Assembly: GCA_023436305.1 (NCBI GenBank)
Contig: JAEZJQ010000025.1
Span: 1-49,855 of the forward strand
Direction of reading: 5' to 3'
DNA length: 49,855 nt
Source of the DNA: Bacillota bacterium
Lineage (GTDB): Bacteria > Bacillota > UBA4882 > UBA8346
The notes below the pieces were generated by a model. The model searched no databases and was not told the DNA's origin. It saw only the letters and a program-made list of their open reading frames with translations. Both the position numbers and the translations under genes were made by a program. Positions 42,571 through 49,855 of the stretch are shown in pieces; position 1 is the stretch's first letter, and every line of letters starts with the position of its first letter.

Positions 42571-43164
42571 TCAATAGGTTTCCACAAAAACCTCGAAATA
42601 ATCCTGAGGATGAAGGCAGGCAGGGCACTTTGCCGGGGCGCTGGCCCCTTCGTGGATATGGCCGCAATTGCCGCATTTCCAAAGGAGGGGTTGATCTTTC
42701 TGAAATACCCGGTTATTCAGGACGTTTTCCGCCAGTTTCAGATACCGGGTTTCATGCCTTTTTTCCACATTGGCAATCATTTTGAAAGCACCGGCCACTT
42801 CGGGAAATCCTTCCTCCTCGGCGACTTTGGCGAATGAAGGATAAAGCGCGGTCCATTCTTCGTTCTCTCCACTGGCGGCCGCTTTGAGATTTTCCACCGT
42901 GGTACCCTGGGCTACCGGATATCCGGCGTTGATTTCAACCATTGCCGGAAGTTCTCCGGAGAGTCCCTCCAAAAGGAGTTTATAGAATCGTTTCGCATGT
43001 TCCTTCTCGTTGTCGGCGGTTTCAATAAAGATATTCTTAATTTGCTTGAATCCTTCCTTGTCGGCCACTGAAGCGTAAAATGTGTAACGGTTACGGGCTT
43101 GGGATTCACCGGCGAACGCTTTTAATAAATTCTCGGCAGTCTTTGTTCCTTTTAAGCTTTTCAT
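42571..43164 (-). CDS. rbr: Rubrerythrin
   Basis: A 197-residue cytoplasmic non-haem iron peroxidase that reduces hydrogen peroxide in anaerobes. ATG 43164 is fixed by GAAGGAGGAAT and the usual MKSLKGTKTAENLLKAF start. The four-helix ferritin-like domain provides the di-iron ligands (FAGESQARNRY, ETADNEKEHAK, EVAGAFKMIANVEKRHETRY). The C-terminal rubredoxin domain has two CxxC knuckles (CGNCGHIHEG and CPAC) for the FeS4 iron. The length is standard. It sits next to ZIP, Fur and Feo genes, in an iron/oxidative-stress neighbourhood. Confidence 0.95.
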   Translation of the reverse strand: MKSLKGTKTAENLLKAFAGESQARNRYTFYASVADKEGFKQIKNIFIETADNEKEHAKRFYKLLLEGLSGELPAMVEINAGYPVAQGTTVENLKAAASGENEEWTALYPSFAKVAEEEGFPEVAGAFKMIANVEKRHETRYLKLAENVLNNRVFQKDQPLLWKCGNCGHIHEGASAPAKCPACLHPQDYFEVFVETY

Positions 43165-43447
43165 TGAATTCCTCCTTCGTCGATTTAAAATTACGATATT
43201 TGATGTCAGTGTAAGAAACCATAGCACTCTAAAAGTATAAGAATAATTCGGGAAAAAATTATTTTTTCCTTCTCCCAAGAATCACTATTTCACGGGAATG
43301 AATTTATAATCTCGGCAAAAACCGGATATTTTGATAAAATATATTCAAGTATCATTTTATATTACTCCGGCCGATAGATGTAAATTAAAAATCAGAGTAA
43401 ATGGTATTTACTCAATATTAAGCAATAATAAGGAGGTTTTTATACCG

Positions 43448-44257
43448 ATGGAGTTCTTAAAAGAAACAAGTCCGGTGTTACAGGCATTTACGGCAACCGG
43501 TTTTACTTGGTTTGTAACGGCGCTGGGAGCCGGTTTGGTTTTCTTCTTTAAAACCATCAACCGTAAAATTTTAGACTCTATGTTGGGATTTGCGGCTGGA
43601 GTGATGATTGCCGCCAGTTTCTGGTCGTTGCTAGCCCCGGCCATTCAAATGTCCGAAGAAGCGGGAAATTTGCCATGGCTGCCACCGTTAATCGGATTTC
43701 TTTGTGGAGGCGCTTTTTTAAAAATTGCCGACTCCTTTTTGCCACACTTGCATATGGGGATGTCCATTGAAAAAGCGGAAGGGGTAAAAACAAACTGGAA
43801 GCGCAGTATTTTATTGGTAACGGCTATCACTTTACACAATATACCCGAGGGTTTGGCGGTGGGTGTGGCTTTTGGAGCGGTGGCCGCCAATATTCCTTCC
43901 GCTTCACTGGCCAGCGCGGTTGCTTTGGCCATTGGGATCGGTCTTCAAAACTTTCCGGAAGGGGCGGCGGTGTCTATTCCGCTTCGGAGAGAGGGCCTCT
44001 CCCGCTGGAAAAGTTTCTGGTACGGTCAAATATCCGGAATCGTTGAACCGGTGGCGGGGGTTATTGGTGCGGCAGCGGTTTTAGCGATGAGGCCAATGCT
44101 CCCGTATGCGCTGTCTTTTGCCGCAGGCGCCATGATTTACGTGGTGGTGGAAGAACTGATTCCGGAAGCGCAGTCATCAGGGAATTCGGATTTTGCGACC
44201 ATTGGCACGATGTTGGGTTTTGCGATGATGATGCTCCTGGATGTGGCTTTGGGATAA
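43448..44257 (+). CDS. ZIP family metal transporter
   Basis: A 269-residue inner-membrane metal importer of the ZupT/GufA type. ATG 43448 has AAGGAGG 11 bp upstream. Eight helices are visible. The metal path carries HNIPEGLAVGVAFG and QNFPEGAAVSIPL, the paired HN-x-PEG and QN-x-PEG motifs of helices 4 and 5, and a cytoplasmic His segment (FLPHLHMGMSIEKAEG). Substrates are divalent ions such as zinc, iron or manganese. It is divergent from rubrerythrin and near Fur-box-like sequences, which favours iron or manganese, but this is inference. Confidence 0.92.
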   Translation: MEFLKETSPVLQAFTATGFTWFVTALGAGLVFFFKTINRKILDSMLGFAAGVMIAASFWSLLAPAIQMSEEAGNLPWLPPLIGFLCGGAFLKIADSFLPHLHMGMSIEKAEGVKTNWKRSILLVTAITLHNIPEGLAVGVAFGAVAANIPSASLASAVALAIGIGLQNFPEGAAVSIPLRREGLSRWKSFWYGQISGIVEPVAGVIGAAAVLAMRPMLPYALSFAAGAMIYVVVEELIPEAQSSGNSDFATIGTMLGFAMMMLLDVALG

Positions 44258-44404
44258 GTGTTAAAAGCCTTCATCACCGGATAGCGCTGGCGCCGCTTGA
44301 TTATTTAACGACAAGCGTCCCGGAGAATTATTGGATTGGACATGGTCTCATCTCATTTTTTCAAAAAAAGTACCCTTTTTCTTTCCGCACGATTATGTTA
44401 TACA

Positions 44405-44465
44405 TTGACAAAAAAGGAGGTCATGATTTATAATAAAATTGAAAATGAAAAACATTATCAATTAT
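44405..44465 (+). promoter_or_regulatory. Strong promoter with a Fur-box-like dyad and no ORF behind it
   Basis: TTGACA (44405-44410), an 18-base spacer and TATAAT (44429-44434) are followed at once by ATTGAAAATGAAAA and TTATCAATTAT, an imperfect Fur-type dyad. The same arrangement precedes fur at 45687-45747. The next ORF starts only at 44841. Confidence 0.65.
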
Positions 44466-44645
44466 TATTTGGAACACAAGCCCGTCAATGATAATAAAAC
44501 CCGTCATTGGGGAGTTGTAAACTCAATTGCCTAAAAAATAATCTTTCAATACTAAAAAACCGCCCCGCTGGATGGAGTTATATGGAATTTACCGGGGTTG
44601 TGTGAATAAGTATTTATCATAATGTATTATTTTTTTACATAAATA

Positions 44646-44662
44646 TTGATAATGAATTTCAA
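44646..44662 (+). promoter_or_regulatory. Fur box candidate
   Basis: TTGATAATGAATTTCAA fits the 7-1-7 Fur palindrome TGATAATnATTATCA with two mismatches. It is identical in 17 bp to the site at 46235 before the Feo genes. TTATCATAATG just upstream is a second partial match. Confidence 0.65.
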
Positions 44663-44840
44663 AATCTTCAAAGAAGAGGACCTCCGGATTGAAATTGAAT
44701 GGTTGGTAATTGTCATTGAAAAGGAAAGGGGATTCTACCGCTGTTAAAATATTGAACCGGGGATTGACAGGCGAAGCTCAGCATGGTAGTTTGTAATTAA
44801 ATGAAATTCGTGGGACTACCATCTTTAAAGGGGTAAAGCC

Positions 44841-45047
44841 GTGTCTGAACCTATTCTAATGACGCCATCCTTGGAAGACTATTTGGAAGTCATTCTTGAT
44901 CTAAACGAGCAGAACAAGTCTATCAGGGTCACTGATCTGGCGGAGAAACTGGGAGTGGCCAAATCCAGTGTCAATCAAGCGGTTGTCAAACTGGTCGATT
45001 TAAAATTACTAATTCATGAAAGGTATGGAAAACCATGCCTAATATAA
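44841..45047 (+). pseudogene. DtxR/MntR-type regulator, N-terminal fragment
   Basis: GTG 44841 with AAAGGGG upstream begins TPSLEDYLEVILDLNEQN and VTDLAEKLGVAKSSVNQAV, the winged helix of metal-dependent DtxR/MntR repressors. After HERYGK at residue 64 the family sequence stops; the dimerisation and metal-binding domain (normally another 70 residues or more) is missing. The frame ends at 45047, inside the start of the LuxR-type fragment. Confidence 0.75.
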
Positions 45048-45526
45048 AGGCTTCGAAAACAATACTCCTCGACTGGCGCCAATTGCAGCATACCGAGTAT
45101 GGAGCCGATTTCATGAACCCGCAAGGAATCGGCAGTAGTTTAGTTATTCCTTTGTTGGAAGAGACCGGTCATTTTTTGGGAGCTATTGCCATCAACCGTC
45201 TTAAGGGAACGGGAAGCTTCAACGAACAGGACCTGGCGATCATGCAAGTTGTCCAGCCACATCTTTCCAATTTTTACGCTATGCACGCCCTACTTGTCGT
45301 ATACGACGACCAACTCCCCGATGCCGCTGCTTTAGCTTCCACTTATAAGACTTTGACCCGGCGGGAGGCGGAGATCGCCGCGTTAATTTGCCGCCGGTTC
45401 AGTACCGGGATGATCGCCTCGAAGTTATTGATCAGTCCTGCCACCGTTTATCGGCATATCGCCAATATATTTGCCAAGTTGAACGTCTTTAGCCGGGATG
45501 AATTGCAGGAAAAGTTCTTGAGCTAG
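45035..45526 (+). pseudogene. LuxR-type regulator, C-terminal part (GAF-like + HTH)
   Basis: A 163-codon frame overlapping the DtxR fragment end. The N-terminal half is the end of a GAF-like domain (SSLVIPLLEETGHFLGAIAINR, FNEQDLAIMQVVQPHL). The C-terminal half is the GerE/LuxR helix-turn-helix (LTRREAEIAALICRRFSTGM, LISPATVYRHIANIFAKL). The N-terminal part of the sensor domain is missing. The junction at 45035 looks like a deletion fusing two regulators, though translation from ATG 45035 is possible. Confidence 0.65.
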
Positions 45527-45686
45527 TATTCCGGTCGGAGAGCAACGGGGCTTTTTGGAAAGCAGGGCTGCTTCAGGCGCCCATTCTGCAACGGCGGGGC
45601 TGTTATCAGGAGAGTCTGAAACTCCTGGAATGGGGGGAGTGTGGATTGAAAAGTCCTATCATAATTTATTTGCACCTTATTGTGAA

Positions 45687-45747
45687 TTGACTTACAGAGG
45701 AAATTGGTTTATAATTGAATTGAAAATGAAAACTGTTATCAATTTAT
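45687..45747 (+). promoter_or_regulatory. fur promoter with Fur box
   Basis: TTGACT (45687-45692), a 17-base spacer and TATAAT (45710-45715), then TTGAAAATGAAAACTG and TTATCAA, an imperfect dyad as at 44435. Autoregulation by Fur is likely. The segment 45527-45686 has no gene I can support. Confidence 0.7.
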
Positions 45748-45761
45748 AAGGCTGTGAGCAA

Positions 45762-46217
45762 ATGCCTATCAATGATAATGAATCTCAAATTTTGATGAAT
45801 TACCTGAAAGAGAAAAATTTAAAAATTACCGGCCAGCGAAAACTGATTCTGGACGCCTTTTTAAATAATGAGAGTCATATTTCGGCGGAGGAATTATATG
45901 ATCAATTAAAGCGGGAGTATCCCGGCATCGGGCTCGCCACCATCTACCGGACATTGAAGTTATTATCCGAATGCGGGTTGGCTAATGAATTGCATTTTAG
46001 TAACGGGGTGACCCGGTATGAGCATCTGTTCGGACATGAACATCACGACCATTTAATTTGTCTTCGTTGCGGGAAATACATTGAAGTAGTGGAACCCGCC
46101 ATTGAAGAGTTGCAGGCTAAATTGGCCCAAAAAAACAACTTCCAGGTATTGAGGCACCGGATGGAGCTTTACGGGATCTGCCATGAATGTACTAAAAATT
46201 TGAAGAATAATCCCTGA
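45762..46217 (+). CDS. fur: Fur family ferric uptake repressor
   Basis: A 151-residue Fur protein. The winged helix spans residues 10-85 (LKITGQRKLILDAFLNNESH, ISAEELYDQLK, GLATIYRTLKLLSECGLA). The C-terminal domain carries the metal sites: HEHHDHLICLRCGKYIEV gives the regulatory His cluster and the first CxxC, and GICHECTKN the second CxxC for the structural zinc. PerR is the alternative, but the adjacent feo genes favour Fur. The ATG is preceded by AAGGCTGTGAG. An in-gene TGATAATGAATCTCA at 45774 also resembles a Fur site. Confidence 0.9.
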   Translation: MPINDNESQILMNYLKEKNLKITGQRKLILDAFLNNESHISAEELYDQLKREYPGIGLATIYRTLKLLSECGLANELHFSNGVTRYEHLFGHEHHDHLICLRCGKYIEVVEPAIEELQAKLAQKNNFQVLRHRMELYGICHECTKNLKNNP

Positions 46218-46234
46218 TTTTTTTTAATATTATT

Positions 46235-46251
46235 TTGATAATGAATTTCAA
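46235..46251 (+). promoter_or_regulatory. Fur box candidate of the feo operon
   Basis: TTGATAATGAATTTCAA, 135 bp before the first feo gene and identical to the site at 44646. Confidence 0.7.
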
Positions 46252-46386
46252 AATCTCTTCTTAATCATTTTCATGTATATTCCCGTTTAAATGGTGGTTC
46301 ATTAATATTAAACTCAAATATTCACCACTAAGCGCAAATGGTTAAATCAAACGCGAAAACTTCATCGATAGAAGGAGATGGTCTTC

Positions 46387-46524
46387 ATGGTGGTGCTGGA
46401 GTGGTTAGGAATCACGATTTTAGCGATTTTGATTGTACTATGGTCTTTTAAAGGCAAGAAAAAAGAGCAATGTTGCTCAGGTTGCGAGACTTGTCCACTA
46501 CAAAAACGGTGTGAAAAATCCTAA
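46387..46524 (+). CDS. FeoB-associated Cys-rich membrane protein
   Basis: A 45-residue protein: one N-terminal membrane helix (VVLEWLGITILAILIVLW), a lysine stop-transfer segment, then a cysteine tail (CCSGCETCPLQKRC) that could hold a metal or an iron-sulfur cluster. This matches the small FeoB-associated Cys-rich proteins usually found next to FeoB. AGAAGGAGATG precedes the ATG. In most operons it follows feoB, whereas here it comes first, before feoA. Confidence 0.85.
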   Translation: MVVLEWLGITILAILIVLWSFKGKKKEQCCSGCETCPLQKRCEKS

Positions 46525-46530
46525 GTTAAT

Positions 46531-46612
46531 CATAGTAACGAGTTGTCAAATTGAAAGTTTGAGTTTTTAATTCTTTAAGTGCAGGTTCTAAATTGTGACT
46601 CGTTACTTTGAT
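46531..46612. repeat. Inverted repeat inside the feo operon
   Basis: AGTAACGAGT and ACTCGTTACT form 10-bp perfect arms about 60 bp apart, between the Cys-rich gene and feoA. The loop contains a smaller TTGAAAG/TTTGAG imperfect dyad. It may be a regulatory RNA hairpin or an element remnant. Confidence 0.55.
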
Positions 46613-46664
46613 GGAAACCAAATCCGGCGGCGGATTGGTGAAATAATCCAAGGAGGAATTGATC

Positions 46665-46916
46665 ATGAAGACGGTAACAAAAACGCTGGATCAAGTCAAA
46701 AAGGGTACTTTTTGTACCATTAAAAATATCGGGGCTAAGGAGATCCGGCCTCAAACCATCCGTTTCGGGTTGACCGAAGGGAAAAAGGTATTATGCCAGG
46801 CTGTGATTCCCGCCGGTCCGGTGGTAATCAAGATCAATCAACAGGAACTGGCCTTGGGAAGAAACCTGGCCAAACAGATCGAAATCGAGGAGGTACCCCA
46901 TGCGGCAGTGTCATGA
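46665..46916 (+). CDS. feoA: FeoA, ferrous iron transport protein A
   Basis: An 83-residue SH3-like cytoplasmic protein that assists FeoB. It begins KTVTKTLDQVKKGTFCTIKN, has the strand pattern to RFGLTEGKKVLCQAVIPAGP and ends LGRNLAKQIEIEEV, the typical GRxxAxxIxV end of FeoA. AAGGAGGAA lies 7 bp upstream of the ATG. Its stop overlaps the feoB start by 17 bases, so the two are translationally coupled. Confidence 0.9.
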   Translation: MKTVTKTLDQVKKGTFCTIKNIGAKEIRPQTIRFGLTEGKKVLCQAVIPAGPVVIKINQQELALGRNLAKQIEIEEVPHAAVS

Positions 46917-48870
46917 TAGCGGTGTTACCGTACCGGTTCCGGCAGGGGCTAAAAAAATAGTGCTGGCGGGTAATCCGAATTCAGGGAAGTCGGTTTTCTT
47001 TAACTTTCTGACCGGATTATATGTGGATGTTTCCAATTATCCCGGCACCACTTTGGAGATCTCCTCCGGGCGATTTGGAGAGGATATGGTTATGGATACT
47101 CCGGGAGTGTATGGGCTGTCTTCTTTTAACGATGAGGAACGGATTGCCCGGGATATTATTCTGGGCGCCGATATCGTGATCAATATCGTTAATGCCGTGA
47201 ATCTGGAACGGGATTTATTTCTGACCCAACAAATTATCGATACCGGAGTACCGGTACTGGTGGTTTTAAATATGATGGATGAAGTAGCCAGAAAAGGCCT
47301 TGAAATTGATGTCCCGAATCTTTCCAAACGATTGGGAGTGCCGGTTTTTCCGGCTATCGCCGTGCAAAAGAAAGGATTGGAGGCTGTCCGGGAGAATATT
47401 TACCGGGCTACTCCAGGAAACAGTACGCCGGGTTTAGCGGAGTTTTTGGATAAATTGCCCGATTTTCCGGGTGGTTTTCAAAGCAGCCGGGGCGAAACAT
47501 TGCTTTATCTTGAAGGCGATCCGGTGATTTCCGGAAGATATGGATTGCCTCCCGCCGATTTACAGGAAGAAATTTACCGCCGGAGACGGGAGCAGGTTAA
47601 CTTCATTGTTCAGCAGGTTCTGAAGTCGGGAGCCGCCAAGCAAACATTCGCGGACTTTTTGAGCGGGTTGATGTTGCACCCTCTGGCGGGTTGGCTGATT
47701 TTGGCCGGCGCTTTATGGGGAATGTACCAATTCATCGGGGTGTTTGTCGCGGGGACCGTGGTGAATTTCACCGAGAAATTGATCATGGCCGGGAAATATG
47801 AACCATGGGTGAGAGGGATTTTAGAACGTTGGTTCCGTCCCGGCTCCCCGCTTGGCCAGGTGTTGAGCGGTGAGTTCGGGTTGCTGACCATGACGGTTAC
47901 CTATCTGGTGGGTTTACTACTGCCACTGGTTATTGGTTTTTATCTGTTCCTGTCCATTTTGGAGGATACCGGTTATTTGCCCCGGGTGGCCGCGCTGGTG
48001 GATCGGGCCATGAATGCGATTGGACTGAACGGCCGGGCGGTGATTCCGATCATTCTGGGTTTCGGTTGTGTGACTGTGGCCACAATTACCACCCGGCTGC
48101 TCGGTTCGGAACGGGAGAAGCGGATCGCCATCTTTTTGCTGGGTCTGGCCATTCCCTGTTCGGCCCAGCTGGGTGTTATTTCCGGGTTACTGGCCACAGT
48201 GGGGCCGGGTTATGTTATTTTGTACGGGATTGTAATATTCGCGGTGCTGGTTTTTACGGGCAGTTTGTTAAAAACCATCATACCGGGCCGGACCACCGAT
48301 TTACTCATCGATCTTCCGGCATTACGCTTACCGCGCCCGGATAATATTCTTAAAAAAACCGTGGTGAAGTCCTGGGGCTTTCTGACCGAAGCCGCCCCGC
48401 TATTTGCGCTGGGATCGTTGTTAATCAGTCTCTTTCAAATTACCGGCATCCTGGGCTGGCTCCAAAAAGTCCTGGAACCGCTAACGGTTCATTGGCTGGG
48501 GTTGCCCGGTAAAGCCGCTGCCGCGTTCATTATGGGTGTGGTCCGCCGTGATTTCGGAGCCGCCGGTTTAAGCAGTCTGGCCATGACCCCGTTACAAACC
48601 GTGGTTTCCTTGATTACCATTACACTGTTTGTGCCCTGTATCGCTTCGGTGATGATTATTTTCAAGGAACGCAGCAAAAAAGAAGCCGCCCTGATGTGGC
48701 TCTCCACCTGGGTGATTGCCTTCTTGATCGGCGGAATCGTCAACCAGCTTACCGGGCTTTTGGATGGAAACATTTTGTTTACGGCGTTGGCGTTTATCGG
48801 TGGGGGGTTGATCATGGTGCTGATTGGAAAAATTGCCGCAAGTAAAAGGGATGGATCATTAAGCACATAA
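46900..48870 (+). CDS. feoB: FeoB, ferrous iron transport protein B
   Basis: A 656-residue inner-membrane Fe2+ transporter with an N-terminal G domain. GNPNSGKS (24-31) is G1, NYPGTTLE is switch I, DTPG is G3 and NMMDE is G4. The membrane part from about residue 245 has paired gate domains, each with conserved cysteines (IPIILGFGCVTVATITTR and TLFVPCIASVMIIF) that line the iron path. The length is slightly below the usual 670-770, mainly because the helical linker after the G domain is short. It starts inside the end of feoA with GAGGAGGTA upstream. Fur control is expected from the box at 46235. Confidence 0.95.
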   Translation: MRQCHDSGVTVPVPAGAKKIVLAGNPNSGKSVFFNFLTGLYVDVSNYPGTTLEISSGRFGEDMVMDTPGVYGLSSFNDEERIARDIILGADIVINIVNAVNLERDLFLTQQIIDTGVPVLVVLNMMDEVARKGLEIDVPNLSKRLGVPVFPAIAVQKKGLEAVRENIYRATPGNSTPGLAEFLDKLPDFPGGFQSSRGETLLYLEGDPVISGRYGLPPADLQEEIYRRRREQVNFIVQQVLKSGAAKQTFADFLSGLMLHPLAGWLILAGALWGMYQFIGVFVAGTVVNFTEKLIMAGKYEPWVRGILERWFRPGSPLGQVLSGEFGLLTMTVTYLVGLLLPLVIGFYLFLSILEDTGYLPRVAALVDRAMNAIGLNGRAVIPIILGFGCVTVATITTRLLGSEREKRIAIFLLGLAIPCSAQLGVISGLLATVGPGYVILYGIVIFAVLVFTGSLLKTIIPGRTTDLLIDLPALRLPRPDNILKKTVVKSWGFLTEAAPLFALGSLLISLFQITGILGWLQKVLEPLTVHWLGLPGKAAAAFIMGVVRRDFGAAGLSSLAMTPLQTVVSLITITLFVPCIASVMIIFKERSKKEAALMWLSTWVIAFLIGGIVNQLTGLLDGNILFTALAFIGGGLIMVLIGKIAASKRDGSLST

Positions 48871-48923
48871 TAAAGATAAAAACTCACAATCAAATTTTGA
48901 TACACCTGTAATTTATTATCTTG

Positions 48924-48965
48924 AAACAAAAGCGTCCGGTGGATTTCATCGATACGCTTTTGTTT
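48924..48965. terminator. Terminator of the feo operon
   Basis: AAACAAAAGCGT pairs with ACGCTTTTGTTT, with an 18-base loop; the arms carry A and T tracts on both sides. Confidence 0.85.
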
Positions 48966-49070
48966 TATATTTTTAGGGATGATGAATTTGGTATCGAAAA
49001 GCATTGGTTCAAATTTGTAAAAGAGTATCCGAATCCATTTTGATGAGTGCTATTGGGTCAAAATAAAAAA

Positions 49071-49127
49071 GGAGTATAAAACTACTCCAAGATAAATTAG
49101 AAGGAGTAGAAAATATACTCCTTTTTT
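49071..49127. repeat. Tandem GGAGTA stem-loops, the second a terminator
   Basis: GGAGTATAAAACTACTCC (49071-49088) is followed by AAGGAGTA (49101) pairing with TACTCCTT (49116), then a T run. A third GGAGTAGAAA occurs at 49136. Confidence 0.65.
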
Positions 49128-49160
49128 CGAATGAGGGAGTAGAAATTTACACCTATGCAG

Positions 49161-49402
49161 TTGACTAAATTTTATGTATAATTATATATAGTAAATGGTA
49201 AATACAGGAATAATATTCACGGACATTTACCGATTAATTTGGACCTTCGGCTGAACAAGTTAAGTTGTTGATTAATTCTTACCGAATTTATACTCGAAAG
49301 AGTTTTTACTTTGCGTAATCTGATTTGCAAATCGGTTTCAATCAATGATTTGAAAATATAACCCAGCCAAGGCATTACTTGGGCTGGGTTTTGCTGTTTT
49401 TT
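49161..49402 (+). ncRNA. Possible leader RNA or small RNA before the last gene
   Basis: TTGACT (49161) with an AT-rich -10 near 49184 could start a transcript of about 210 bases. It contains short stems (ACTCGAAAGAGT at 49292, CTGATTTGCAAATCGG at 49319) and ends at the hairpin ACCCAGCC/GGGCTGGGT with TTTTGCTGTTTTTT (49361-49402). No ORF of note lies inside. It could be a terminated leader of the 49457 gene or a separate small RNA. Confidence 0.35.
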
Positions 49403-49456
49403 CGATAAAACCATCATTCATCAAGTCAAGATTTTGAGTTTATAGGGGGAGTTATT

Positions 49457-49855
49457 GTGAATTTGAACGGAATAAGAAGAATGATATTGGCGATATTTTT
49501 AAGTATTTTTGCCATCATTTATGTTCCAATAACCGTTAAGGGAGAGGATATTCCGATAAAAACCGTTGGACTTCGCGCCAATGATGGCGCAGTCCATACG
49601 ACAACCTTTTATTTACCGCAAGATCAGAAAATTTACTATTGGGTAAGCTCAGGATGGCAAGTCCTAGGCCAATATGCGCGACTAAAAAAAGATGACAGTA
49701 CGATATATAATTTTAATTTAGGTTACAATCAAATCAATCTATCAAAAGGGAATTATACCATTGAAGCTTACGGTGGTGGCTGGTACAGTAATGTAGGTTA
49801 TGCCGCTTACGGAGATATGGGAGTTTCAATCAAATATGCCGAATATGGAACATTG
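49457..49855 (+). CDS. Small secreted protein, 3' end outside window
   Basis: GTG 49457 behind AGGGGGAG opens a frame that runs to the window end (133 codons). Residues about 8-30 form a signal peptide (MILAIFLSIFAIIYVPITVKG). The mature part is beta-rich with many Tyr and Gly (YYWVSSGWQVLGQYARLKKD, YNQINLSKGNYTIEAYGGGW). It resembles the 27781-28167 secreted protein in style (short, Tyr/Trp-rich, single domain), but I cannot show homology by eye. Function unknown. Confidence 0.7.
   Translation, partial: MNLNGIRRMILAIFLSIFAIIYVPITVKGEDIPIKTVGLRANDGAVHTTTFYLPQDQKIYYWVSSGWQVLGQYARLKKDDSTIYNFNLGYNQINLSKGNYTIEAYGGGWYSNVGYAAYGDMGVSIKYAEYGTL

Noticed and set aside
45555..45749. 64-residue ORF between the LuxR fragment and fur
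   Set aside because: It overlaps the fur promoter and Fur box, lacks a ribosome binding site and has no recognisable sequence.

Overview
The window reads as chromosomal DNA of a Bacillota (Firmicutes) bacterium, probably an anaerobe of the Clostridia/Limnochordia type. Several promoters match the sigma-A consensus closely, ribosome binding sites are AAGGAGG-like, and TTG/GTG starts occur. The gene families (YesM/YesN two-component system, rubrerythrin, Feo iron uptake, TetR/PadR/MerR regulators) are typical of that phylum. Two predicted proteins look like beta-barrels (16178-18823 minus, 29949-30665 plus), which hints at an outer membrane and hence a diderm lineage; this is inference. No tRNA, rRNA or CRISPR array was found.

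Layout. 1-5120: two drug- or lipid-type ABC exporters, one with a frameshifted permease and one (MacB/FtsX type) carrying many disruptions. 5281-6964: TetR regulator plus methyltransferase operon. 7383-8400: UPF0175/DUF3368 toxin-antitoxin pair and a truncated small gene. 8524-9102 and 10830-11340: gene remnants (condensation-like acyltransferase, epimerase, possible patatin), flanking a PadR-flavoprotein operon. 11445-14431: MMPL exporter with its TetR regulator. 14659-18823: a secreted protein with heptad repeats and a large metalloprotease-like/propeller/barrel protein. 19399-27576: a glycan locus with two tandem secreted GH30 hydrolases, an orphan solute-binding protein and a divergent YesN/YesM system whose kinase is frameshifted. 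27781-32507: small secreted proteins, a cyclic-di-GMP-I riboswitch in front of a tandem NTF2-like protein, a barrel-like protein, an NlpC/P60 hydrolase and a hexapeptide acyltransferase. 32752-35411: a structured RNA with its own promoter and several terminators, then an ABC-F ATPase. 35460-39747: frameshifted MerR regulator, a membrane-anchored BtrH/DUF4872 protein, a secreted ricin-type lectin and a frameshifted PIG-V-like mannosyltransferase. 40007-42176: small ORF, RtcB and a DUF454 membrane protein. 42571-48870: iron and oxidative-stress block (rubrerythrin, ZIP transporter, fused remnants of DtxR and LuxR regulators, Fur, and the FeoB-associated Cys-rich protein, FeoA and FeoB), with several Fur-box-like palindromes. 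The window ends inside a secreted protein gene at 49457.

Two dispersed repeat families stand out: a miniature inverted-repeat element of about 120-135 bp (23999-24132 and 42194-42310), and a sequence of about 65-90 bp that sits at operon ends together with terminators (about 5130, 7070, 10765 and 14535).

Many frameshifts are single-base changes, several of them in short homopolymers. Sequencing error and genuine decay cannot be separated from the sequence alone, although the density in 2160-5120 favours real decay there.
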